Positions 56,796 to 64,000 of a stretch of DNA of 64,000 bases are shown piece after piece (within the stretch, counting starts at the first letter, position 1; every line of letters begins with the position of its first letter). The notes below the pieces were generated by a model. The model did not search any database. It had not been told where the DNA came from and saw only the letters and a list, made by a program, of their open reading frames with translations. A program made the translations under genes and the position numbers. This stretch comes from Gillisia sp. Hel_I_86 (lineage in GTDB: Bacteria > Bacteroidota > Bacteroidia > Flavobacteriales > Flavobacteriaceae), in NCBI RefSeq assembly GCF_007827275.1, contig NZ_VISE01000001.1:2914001-2978000 (forward strand), given 5' to 3'.

Positions 56796-57248
56796 TTATT
56801 TTAAACGTATTTCTTGACTATAGATTTTCTTGCTCGAAATTAAATCCATGATAGAATTGGCTACTCTAATAAATGTTTTAAGATCTTCTTCGTCTATGTT
56901 TTCTTTAACGGCTTCATCAAATTTAAGGACCACCCCTCTGGAAAAATCCCTCATCTCTTTTCCGAGTTTTGTTAAGTGCAATAACACGCTACGACCATCT
57001 TGAGGGTTTTTTGTACGAATTATTAGTCCTTTTTCTTCCATTGATTTTAATATTCGGGACAAACTAGTGGCTTCCATGCCCATTTTGGGTCCGAGAGAGG
57101 TAGAAGGAGTTCCTTTTTCGGGATCTATACTTAAAAGGGCAAAACCCGTAGCCATAGTACTTCCTGCTTTTCCGGCTTCTTCATTATACATCTTTGAGAC
57201 TGCCATCCAGGTAGCCCTTAATACATAATCGATAGTTTTTTCCTTCAT
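56796..57248 (-). CDS. MarR family transcriptional regulator
   Basis: A 150-residue MarR-type winged-helix regulator: helix-turn-helix LGPKMGMEATSLSRILKSMEEKGLI followed by the wing IRTKNPQDGRSVLLHLT, both textbook MarR. It heads the fadNAE operon and probably represses it, with an acyl-CoA or fatty acid as inducer (inference). A perfect 26-bp palindrome ends up 32 bp before its start and overlaps the promoter. Confidence 0.93.
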   Translation of the reverse strand: MKEKTIDYVLRATWMAVSKMYNEEAGKAGSTMATGFALLSIDPEKGTPSTSLGPKMGMEATSLSRILKSMEEKGLIIRTKNPQDGRSVLLHLTKLGKEMRDFSRGVVLKFDEAVKENIDEEDLKTFIRVANSIMDLISSKKIYSQEIRLK

Positions 57249-57267
57249 CTTTAATTTAGAGTGAACC

Positions 57268-57275
57268 CAAAGTTA
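57268..57275 (-). promoter_or_regulatory. -7 box of the marR-fadNAE promoter
   Basis: TAACTTTG on the minus strand matches TAnnTTTG. It is 5 bp downstream of the 26-bp palindrome and 19 bp before the marR start codon. Confidence 0.55.
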
Positions 57276-57279
57276 AGAA

Positions 57280-57305
57280 AATTTATTATGCGCGCATAAT
57301 AAATT
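57280..57305. promoter_or_regulatory. Perfect 26-bp palindrome, probable MarR operator
   Basis: The half-site AATTTATTATGCG (57280-57292) is followed directly by its exact complement (57293-57305). It occupies the place of the -33 element, so binding would block transcription of marR-fadN-fadA-fadE. Dyad operators in their own promoters are typical of MarR proteins; which protein binds is inference. Confidence 0.75.
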
Positions 57306-57351
57306 ATAGAAATGTTTTGACTTCCTAATATCCACCCTAAATTTACTCCAT

Positions 57352-57384
57352 ATAAACAAAAAAACTCCCCAAAAGAGGAGAGTT
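57352..57384 (-). terminator. Terminator after fadD
   Basis: Arms 57363-57370 and 57377-57384 pair (AACTCTCC with GGGGAGTT on the minus strand, one wobble), followed by a T-run. It separates fadD from the marR operon. Confidence 0.8.
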
Positions 57385-57415
57385 TAACAATAACTTGATG
57401 TTATGAGTGCTAATT

Positions 57416-59191
57416 CTATCTTTCGTAAATAGTATTGTATAGGTCCATATACCTTTCTTTAATATTCCTTCTTTTTAATTTCATGGTAGGGGTAAGCAGG
57501 TCATTCTCTATACTCCATACTTCGGGGATAAGTTCGAACTTCTTGATCTTCTCCCAGCTACCAAATTTTTCATTATAGAAATCTACTTCTTCCTGAAGTC
57601 TCGCGATTACATCGGGATTTTTGACCATCTCTTCATTGGATTTACCAATATCCAGGTTTTTACGAGTTGCCCATTCTTCTATAAACTCAAAATTTGGTTG
57701 AATGAATGCTGCAGGCATTTTTTCGCCTTCACCAATAACCATGATCTGTTCAATAAAACGGGATTGTTTCATTGTATTCTCGATTAACTGTGGAGCTACA
57801 TATTTACCGCCGGAAGTTTTGAACATTTCCTTCTTTCTATCGGTAATTTTCAAAAATCCTTCTGAATCAATTTCACCTATATCCCCAGTATGGAACCAAC
57901 CATCAGAATTTATGGCCTCCTCTGTTTTTTCTTTATCCTTAAAGTACCCTAACATTAAATTAGGTCCTTTTGTTAGGATTTCCCCATCTTCAGCGATCTT
58001 AACTTCTACATTATCTATTACCCTGCCTACCGTGCCAATTTTGAATCCGCCATTGCGTTCATCGTTAACTGCTACCACGGGGGAAGTTTCTGTTAGACCA
58101 TAACCTTCCATAACTGGGATGCCTGCAGCAGCAAACACCCTAGTTAGCCTAGGCTGTAAAGCGGCACTACCAGAGACTATTAATTCTATATTTCCACCAA
58201 GACCTTCTTTCCATTTGGAAAAGATCAATTTTCTGGCTAAACTTAATTGCATTTCATACCACCAGCCATTCGCACCGTAAGGTTCGTATTGTAAACCTAA
58301 TTCTACGGCCCAATAAAACAACTTTTGTTTAATTCCTCCAAGTGCTGTTCCCTTGGCAATTATCTTATCGTATACTTTTTCTAAAAGTCTGGGAACCGCG
58401 GTTATTACATGTGGTTGTACTTCTTTAAGATTATCGCTTATTTTTTCTATAGACTCCGCAAAATAAACCGAAACACTATAATATTGATAGAGGTAAGAGA
58501 TCATTCTCTCGAAAATATGGCACATAGGCAAGAAACTCAATCCTACATACTTTCCTGTTTCAAAAGGCACGCGATGTGCACTATTTAAGACATCACTTAC
58601 TATGTTTTTATGGGAAAGCATAACTCCTTTTGGTCTTCCCGTAGTTCCGGAAGTATAAATTAAAGTTGCCAAGTCATCTTCTGTAACAGCATCTTTCAAT
58701 GCTTCAACTTGGTCTTGATTGCTGTTATCTTTTCCTGAATCTAGAATTTCCGACCAATTTTTGCAGCCATTTATCTTATCAAAACTATAAATTTCCTTAA
58801 GCTGAGTATTGTGTTTTATTGCATTTACTTTTTCTAAAACATCCTCGTCAGATACAAAACAATAGGTAGCCTCACTATGATTTAAAACATACTCATAATC
58901 CTCTTGTGATATTGTAGGGTAAATTGGCACATTTTGAGCTCCTAATTGTAGGATCCCAATATCCATAACACTCCATTCGGTTCTATTACTAGAGGAGATC
59001 AATGCAATTTTATCATTTGGTTTTATGCCTAAACGTAACAAACCTCTACTTATGGCATTCGCCTTATCAATATATTCTTGTGTGCTTAGAGCTTCCCATT
59101 TGTTATTATATTTGGTAACTAATGCCTTCTCTAGGGGGTGATTTTCTAATTGATAGTAAGGAAAATCAAAAAGTCTTTTAATTTCGGTCAT
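57416..59191 (-). CDS. fadD: Long-chain acyl-CoA synthetase
   Basis: A 591-residue AMP-forming ligase that activates fatty acids. P-loop LIYTSGTTGRPKGVMLSHKN at about residue 180, GYGLTETSPVV, GWFHTGDIGEID and the fatty-acyl-CoA signature TDRKKEMFKTSGGKYV. Fits the downstream beta-oxidation genes, but has its own terminator, so it is transcribed separately. Confidence 0.93.
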   Translation of the reverse strand: MTEIKRLFDFPYYQLENHPLEKALVTKYNNKWEALSTQEYIDKANAISRGLLRLGIKPNDKIALISSSNRTEWSVMDIGILQLGAQNVPIYPTISQEDYEYVLNHSEATYCFVSDEDVLEKVNAIKHNTQLKEIYSFDKINGCKNWSEILDSGKDNSNQDQVEALKDAVTEDDLATLIYTSGTTGRPKGVMLSHKNIVSDVLNSAHRVPFETGKYVGLSFLPMCHIFERMISYLYQYYSVSVYFAESIEKISDNLKEVQPHVITAVPRLLEKVYDKIIAKGTALGGIKQKLFYWAVELGLQYEPYGANGWWYEMQLSLARKLIFSKWKEGLGGNIELIVSGSAALQPRLTRVFAAAGIPVMEGYGLTETSPVVAVNDERNGGFKIGTVGRVIDNVEVKIAEDGEILTKGPNLMLGYFKDKEKTEEAINSDGWFHTGDIGEIDSEGFLKITDRKKEMFKTSGGKYVAPQLIENTMKQSRFIEQIMVIGEGEKMPAAFIQPNFEFIEEWATRKNLDIGKSNEEMVKNPDVIARLQEEVDFYNEKFGSWEKIKKFELIPEVWSIENDLLTPTMKLKRRNIKERYMDLYNTIYER

Positions 59192-59252
59192 GTTAGTGGA
59201 TAAGATATTCCTTGCAAAATAGTAAAATTGCTTGCTATTTCAAATGAATCCC

Positions 59253-59285
59253 ACAAAAAAAGAAGGGAATTTTTACGTTCCCTTC
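59253..59285 (-). terminator. Terminator after purL
   Basis: Perfect arms GAAGGGAA (59262-59269) and TTCCCTTC (59278-59285), 8-nt loop, T-run on the minus strand. Confidence 0.88.
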
Positions 59286-59311
59286 CTAAATTTCATTAAT
59301 TAGTATAATTT

Positions 59312-62300
59312 CTATTTGTTCTCTAACCATTTTTTAGCATTTGTAAATCCTTCTAACCAAGGAGTTGCTTCATCTTTTCTATCTTTTGGATAGTAGGCCC
59401 AGTTCCATGAAAATGTAGAACGCTCTAAATGTGGCATCATTACTAAATGTCTTCCTGTAGTATCGGTTAGCATTGCGGTATTGAAATGGGATCCATTAGG
59501 GTTTGCAGGATATTCTTCATACCCATATTTCCCAACAATGCTGTATTTGCTCTCTTCATAAGGAAAACTGAATTTTCCTTCCCCGTGTGCAGACCAAATC
59601 CCTAATTTACTTCCCGCCAAGCTAGATAGCATCACCGAGTTGTTTTCTTGAATTTCTACGGAAGTAAAATTACACTCGAATTTATTCGATCTATTATGTA
59701 ACATTTTTGGTTTTTGGTCATGGTCCGGGTTAATAAGCCCCAATTCTATGAACAACTGGCAACCATTACAAACCCCTAAAGATAAGGTGTCATCTCTTTT
59801 GAAGAAATTATCCAAGGCAACTTTTGCTTTTTCATTATATAAAAATGCTCCGGCCCAACCTTTAGCGCTACCTAGTACATCTGAATTTGAGAATCCTCCA
59901 ACCGCGGCAATAAATTGAATTTCTTCCAAATTCTCACGACCAGAAATAAGATCGGTCATGTGCACATCTTTTACATCGAAACCCGCAAGATACATGGCAC
60001 GTGCCATTTCCCGTTCACTGTTAGAACCTTTTTCACGAATGATCGCAGCTTTTATTCTTGGTTGAGATTTCTCACTATCGTTCGAAATGACAGGAAGTTT
60101 TCCTGTAAAATTCTTTGGAAATTTGAATTCCAATGGTTGATTCTTATAATTATTGAAACGTCGCGTTGCGTGATCTGTTCCGCTCTGCTTTCTATCCAAC
60201 ATAAAAGAAGTAGTATACCAAAGGTCCCTATAGGTAGGAATGTCAAAATCAAAAGAATCGGTTCCATTAATTACTGAAACTCTATTTCCTTCAATAGGAT
60301 TTCCGATTCTATGGAATTCAATATTGTTTTCATCTAAAACTGCTTCAATTGAAGCATCCTTTGCTTGAAAAACAATTCCGCAGTTTTCATTGAAAAGCAA
60401 TTTTACTGAATCTTTTTCATTCAAAGAAGTAAGATCTAATTGCGCTCCTAGATTTACTTCAGCAAAACACATTTCCAATAAAGTGGTAATCAATCCTCCT
60501 GAAGCCACATCGTGTCCTGCTATAATAAGATCTTTAGAAATAAGATCTTGTACAACATTGAAGGTGTTCGCAAAGTTTGCAGAATCTAATATTGTAGGAA
60601 CTTCGGTTCCTATTTTATTGCGGGTTTGAGCAAAAGAGCTTCCACCAAGTTTAAAAGTATCTTGCGATAAGTTGATATAATAGATCTCACCTTCTGGCTG
60701 TAGAACCGGTTCTACAACTTTGGTGATATCCTTACAATGTCCTGCTGCTGAAATAATAACCGTTCCCGGAGAGATCACCTCGCTACCGTCACCATTATAT
60801 TTTTGCTTCATGGATAGGGAATCCTTGCCCGTTGGCACATTGATACCTAACTCAATGGCAAAATCGGATACTCCTTGAACAGCTTCGTATAATCTTGCAT
60901 CTTCACCTTCATTATTACAAGGCCACATCCAGTTCGCAGACAAAGAAACAGACTTTAAACCTTGCTCCAAAGGCGCCCAAATAAGGTTGGTTAAAGATTC
61001 TGCAATAGAATTCCTGGAACCTGCAACGGGATCTATCAAGGCAGAAATAGGGGAGTGCCCAAGCGAGGTTGCAACGCCTTCTTTGCCATTATAATCCAGT
61101 GCCATTACCCCGCAGTTATTTAACGGTAATTGCAATGCTCCAGTAGTTTGTTGTTTGGCAACCCTACCGGTAACACATCTATCTACTTTATTTGTTAACC
61201 AATCCTTACAAGCCACCGCTTCTAATTGAAGTACCTGCTCTAAATAATTGTATATTTTATCCTGAGAATAATCCAGTTCCTTATAATTTCTTTGGATAGT
61301 TTTATCTGTCATGATGGTTTTTGGAGAGCTTCCAAACATATCTGCCAACTTCAAATCCATCGGTTTCTCCCCATTGCTATTGCGTTGAAACATGAAATTG
61401 TTATCGCCTGTTACTTCACCAACATCATACATTGGAGCTCTTTCCCGTTCAGAAACACGTTTTAAGACGTCCATATCTTTTTCAGGAATAATCAAGCCCA
61501 TACGTTCCTGAGATTCATTCCCTATAATTTCTTTTGCAGAAAGGGTGGGATCTCCTACCGGTAATTTATCCAGATCTATATTCCCACCAGTTTCTTCCAC
61601 CAATTCACTCAAGCAATTCAAGTGCCCACCTGCACCATGGTCGTGGATGGAGACGATAGGATTCGTTTCGCTTTCTACCATTCCCCTAATAGCATTGGCA
61701 GCACGTTTTTGCATTTCTGGATTGGCACGTTGTACGGCATTTAATTCTATACCACTGCTAAATTCTCCGGTATCTGCTGAAGAAACTGCGGCACCGCCCA
61801 TTCCAATCCTATAATTATCTCCACCTAGCACTACGATTTTATCCCCTTTTTGAGGAATTGCTTTTATGGCTTGGTCTGCTTTTCCATACCCAATTCCACC
61901 AGCAAGCATGATCACTTTATCGTAACCTAAAAAACGGTTATTTTCATTATGTTCAAAAGTCAGTACAGATCCTGTGATTAATGGTTGCCCGAACTTATTT
62001 CCGAAATCTGAAGCTCCGTTGGAAGCTTTAATAAGAATATCCATTGGGGTTTGATACAGCCATTTACGCTCCTTCGTTGCTTTTTCCCATTCCTTACTTT
62101 CGTCTAAACGAGAGTAGGAGGTCATATAAACTGCGGTGCCGGCTAAAGGAAGTGATCCTTTACCACCGGCCAATCTGTCCCTTATTTCTCCACCACTTCC
62201 GGTAGCAGCACCATTAAAAGGTTCCACTGTTGTCGGGAAATTATGGGTTTCAGCTTTTATGGAGATAACAGAATCAAAATCTGTATTCTGATAAAAATCT

Positions 62301-62989
62301 GGTTTATATGGAGTTTTTGGAGCGAATTGCTCCACTCGAGGCCCTTTTACAAAAGCAACATTATCTTTATATGCTGAAACTATATCGTTCGGGTTTACTT
62401 CCGAAGTCTTTCTGATCATTTTAAAAAGAGAAAATGGTTTCTCTTTTCCATCGATCACAAAAGTTCCATTAAAGACCTTATGGCGGCAATGTTCTGAATT
62501 CACCTGGGAGAATCCGAACACTTCAGAATCTGTTAAAGGTCTTTCGAGCTTTACCGATAATTCTTCTAAATATTTTACTTCTTCCCCATTAAGAGCCAAG
62601 CCTTCTTGCTTATTAAAAGCATCCACATCTTTGATCTCCAAAACAGGTTGTGGTTTTGTGTTTACGGTAAAGATTTCTTGATCCAAGCCTTCAAATTTCT
62701 GAGAAAGCATAGGATCAAAATCATGAAAATGGGAATCTACTTTTAGAAACTCTTCAATTCTAATTATCCCAGAAATCCCCATGGTTTGGGTAATCTCCAC
62801 AGCATTGGTACTCCAGGGAGAAACCATAGCGGCACGGGGACCAACAAAAAAATCTGCCAGTGCAGATTTGTTAAGTAGTTGAGCGTCACCAAAAAGCCAG
62901 TCTAATTTTGAAATGTTTTGAGCAGATAAGTCAGCGTGCGTTTGCACAGCATAAACCTTTGAGGTTTGGGTTCCGAAGAATAGGATCAT
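59312..62989 (-). CDS. purL: Phosphoribosylformylglycinamidine synthase (large form)
   Basis: A 1225-residue single-chain FGAM synthase for the fourth step of purine synthesis, in the proteobacterial/eukaryotic long form. I start at ATG 62989 (MILFFGTQTSKVYAVQ); a TTG further upstream adds 11 unlikely residues. Visible: N-terminal PurS-like part, the FGAM core with SVNSEHCRHKVFNG-type motif, AETHNFPTTVEPFNGAATGSGG, HDVASGGL, and a C-terminal glutaminase with nucleophile Cys in LGVCNGCQLFIELG. A -7 box lies about 30 bp upstream. Confidence 0.95.
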   Translation of the reverse strand: MILFFGTQTSKVYAVQTHADLSAQNISKLDWLFGDAQLLNKSALADFFVGPRAAMVSPWSTNAVEITQTMGISGIIRIEEFLKVDSHFHDFDPMLSQKFEGLDQEIFTVNTKPQPVLEIKDVDAFNKQEGLALNGEEVKYLEELSVKLERPLTDSEVFGFSQVNSEHCRHKVFNGTFVIDGKEKPFSLFKMIRKTSEVNPNDIVSAYKDNVAFVKGPRVEQFAPKTPYKPDFYQNTDFDSVISIKAETHNFPTTVEPFNGAATGSGGEIRDRLAGGKGSLPLAGTAVYMTSYSRLDESKEWEKATKERKWLYQTPMDILIKASNGASDFGNKFGQPLITGSVLTFEHNENNRFLGYDKVIMLAGGIGYGKADQAIKAIPQKGDKIVVLGGDNYRIGMGGAAVSSADTGEFSSGIELNAVQRANPEMQKRAANAIRGMVESETNPIVSIHDHGAGGHLNCLSELVEETGGNIDLDKLPVGDPTLSAKEIIGNESQERMGLIIPEKDMDVLKRVSERERAPMYDVGEVTGDNNFMFQRNSNGEKPMDLKLADMFGSSPKTIMTDKTIQRNYKELDYSQDKIYNYLEQVLQLEAVACKDWLTNKVDRCVTGRVAKQQTTGALQLPLNNCGVMALDYNGKEGVATSLGHSPISALIDPVAGSRNSIAESLTNLIWAPLEQGLKSVSLSANWMWPCNNEGEDARLYEAVQGVSDFAIELGINVPTGKDSLSMKQKYNGDGSEVISPGTVIISAAGHCKDITKVVEPVLQPEGEIYYINLSQDTFKLGGSSFAQTRNKIGTEVPTILDSANFANTFNVVQDLISKDLIIAGHDVASGGLITTLLEMCFAEVNLGAQLDLTSLNEKDSVKLLFNENCGIVFQAKDASIEAVLDENNIEFHRIGNPIEGNRVSVINGTDSFDFDIPTYRDLWYTTSFMLDRKQSGTDHATRRFNNYKNQPLEFKFPKNFTGKLPVISNDSEKSQPRIKAAIIREKGSNSEREMARAMYLAGFDVKDVHMTDLISGRENLEEIQFIAAVGGFSNSDVLGSAKGWAGAFLYNEKAKVALDNFFKRDDTLSLGVCNGCQLFIELGLINPDHDQKPKMLHNRSNKFECNFTSVEIQENNSVMLSSLAGSKLGIWSAHGEGKFSFPYEESKYSIVGKYGYEEYPANPNGSHFNTAMLTDTTGRHLVMMPHLERSTFSWNWAYYPKDRKDEATPWLEGFTNAKKWLENK

Positions 62990-63019
62990 TCTAAGTTTTT
63001 TTGTGTGTTGATGTGAGCA

Positions 63020-63027
63020 CAAAAATA
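63020..63027 (-). promoter_or_regulatory. Candidate -7 box for purL
   Basis: TATTTTTG on the minus strand (TAnnTTTG), 30 bp before ATG 62989. No clear -33 element. Confidence 0.38.
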
Positions 63028-63134
63028 ACTTTTTTAGAGAGAATTGTTAGCCTAAAATCAAATTATTACACACAGCCTATTTACAGGATTACTCCTAAAA
63101 AACTAATTGCAGCACCTTAAATCTTGAGTAGTAT

Positions 63135-63911
63135 TTACCATTTATTTTCAGCCTTTGGACTACCCCAAATTAGGGTTGCTAAATATGGATTGTCTATAAA
63201 AGGATTTCGGTTTCCCTGGGCTTTAAAAATGATCTCGTTTCGCTGAATTTCAATTTTCGACACAGGATCCTGAGAATTCCATTTCAGGAAAAGAGCTAGA
63301 TTCCCAACGGGCTCAAAGTCTTCATTATATCTTAAATTTAAATAAAAGACCATTCGCGAAACATCTCCAACCCATTCATCTCCTGGGTACCAAGAATTAT
63401 TTGAGACCAACTTGTATTTTCCACTTCCAGAAGTAAAGCGATAATTCCTTCTTTGAGCATTAATTTTTGTGTCTGCGGTTCTTAAATGATGAAGGTCTGC
63501 TTCTGCGGTATTCTCAATAAATGATCTCGGATAAACATGCTCGGTGTTAAAGGTTTGAGGTAGGTATTTATTGCTGCCAGAATAAAATTCCCTTTTATCC
63601 CTACTTTCTCCTGAATAGATCAATAAAACATTTTTAGAATTAGAAGGGTCTTCATCTGCCTTATATAAATAGCGATGCCTTTCGTAATATTCTAAAAAGC
63701 GGGTATGTTTAGCAATTGTAGTAACTGCCAGTTCATCTTTTAAACCCTCTCCACGAAGATTAAAATCCACATTTTTATAATAAGAAATAAGTTCAGAAGG
63801 GACACTTAGCTCTTCTGGATTCTCAAGTACAGTTTCAGATTTTCTGTTTTCAGATTTACATCCAACAAGAATTAGAAAGGAAAAAACTACATATAAAATC
63901 CTAACTCTCAT
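63135..63911 (-). CDS. Endonuclease I family lipoprotein nuclease
   Basis: A 258-residue nuclease with a lipoprotein signal (lipobox ILVGC, Cys18). The endonuclease I core is visible: NTEHVYPRSF with the general-base His, ADLHHLRTADTKINAQRRN with the metal-binding residues, and WYPGDEWVGDVSRMVFYL. Enzymes of this family are periplasmic or secreted non-specific nucleases that degrade DNA or RNA, here probably for nutrient scavenging at the cell surface. Confidence 0.9.
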   Translation of the reverse strand: MRVRILYVVFSFLILVGCKSENRKSETVLENPEELSVPSELISYYKNVDFNLRGEGLKDELAVTTIAKHTRFLEYYERHRYLYKADEDPSNSKNVLLIYSGESRDKREFYSGSNKYLPQTFNTEHVYPRSFIENTAEADLHHLRTADTKINAQRRNYRFTSGSGKYKLVSNNSWYPGDEWVGDVSRMVFYLNLRYNEDFEPVGNLALFLKWNSQDPVSKIEIQRNEIIFKAQGNRNPFIDNPYLATLIWGSPKAENKW

Positions 63912-63921
63912 TATCTAAGTA

Positions 63922-64000
63922 TTAGTTTTTCTGAAGAAGTGCCATGTAAAATCCATCATATCCAGACTCTGAGGATAATAATTTTTTGTCTTTCACCAAT
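63922..64000 (-). CDS. C-terminal end of an RsmB-like rRNA cytosine methyltransferase (partial)
   Basis: The last 25 codons run off the window edge: LVKDKKLLSSESGYDGFYMA then LLQKN and a TAA at 63922-63924. The G-Y-D-G-F-Y-M-A end is that of Nop2/Sun-type rRNA (cytosine-5) methyltransferases. The call rests on this short tail only. Confidence 0.55.
   Translation of the reverse strand, partial: LVKDKKLLSSESGYDGFYMALLQKN

Noticed and set aside
1-64000. CRISPR array, tRNA or rRNA genes, diversity-generating retroelement
   Set aside because: No spaced repeats, cloverleaf or rRNA stretch noticed in any gap. The four-helix-bundle genes resemble Avd, but no reverse transcriptase or template/variable repeat is present.

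Overview
The window is a piece of a low-GC Bacteroidota chromosome, most likely a marine member of the Flavobacteriaceae. The evidence is the AT-rich coding sequence, lipoprotein signals with a Cys lipobox, several TAnnTTTG-type -7 boxes (the Bacteroidota promoter element), single-gene OtsA-OtsB and long-form PurL, free-standing four-helix-bundle (S23-type) genes and multi-PAS hybrid kinases. Gene products were assigned by motif reading only; no database search was possible.

Layout. 0-2.6 kb: small acidic lipoprotein and a Dcp-type M3 peptidase, convergent on a shared terminator. 2.8-9.9 kb: a probable red-light sensing operon (CheB-CheR-PAS-histidine kinase, bacteriophytochrome kinase, response regulator, heme oxygenase that makes the biliverdin chromophore). 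9.8-12.1 kb: RluE-type pseudouridine synthase, a lipocalin-like lipoprotein broken by a 10-bp tandem duplication, and RimK. 12.1-15.2 kb: an envelope-glycolipid operon (GT2, LAB_N membrane protein, ArnT-like transferase). 15.3-18.1 kb: an IS1595-family element with 8-bp target duplication next to an APC permease carrying a stop at codon 5. 18.3-27.3 kb: a tripartite RND efflux operon with its own two-component system, in which both the RND pump gene and the sensor kinase gene are interrupted by identical 883-bp IS5/IS1031-type elements; precise removal restores both frames. A 36-bp sequence upstream of the efflux operon recurs just after the kinase and may be the regulator's operator. 27.7-30.2 kb: PAP2 phosphatase, HD hydrolase, methyltransferase, and a membrane protein with two single-base frameshifts.

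30.6-40.9 kb: a large phosphorelay locus (seven-PAS hybrid kinase with two receivers and HPt; a receiver-HPt protein whose phospho-acceptor Asp is Glu; a stand-alone receiver) running straight into a membrane HEAT-like protein, a processive GT2 and a secreted GDPD/LamG-type protein. This looks like a signalling-to-polysaccharide system and is the best candidate here for something undescribed. 41.1-50.2 kb: secreted S9 and M28 peptidases, YtxH stress protein, OtsAB trehalose synthesis, divergent GH15 (possible trehalase) and MscS channel: an osmotic-stress neighbourhood. 50.5-59.2 kb: fatty-acid beta-oxidation, with marR-fadN-fadA-fadE in the order of the Bacillus fadNAE operon, behind a perfect 26-bp palindrome, plus fadD; two four-helix-bundle genes (one decayed) sit in the operon gaps. 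59.3-64 kb: purL, an endonuclease I lipoprotein and the C-terminal end of an RsmB-like rRNA methyltransferase.

A striking general feature is a concentration of gene lesions between 10.6 and 30.2 kb (two IS5 insertions, one IS1595 insertion, one nonsense codon, one tandem duplication, three homopolymer frameshifts). The IS insertions are certainly biological; the homopolymer indels could be either decay or sequencing error.
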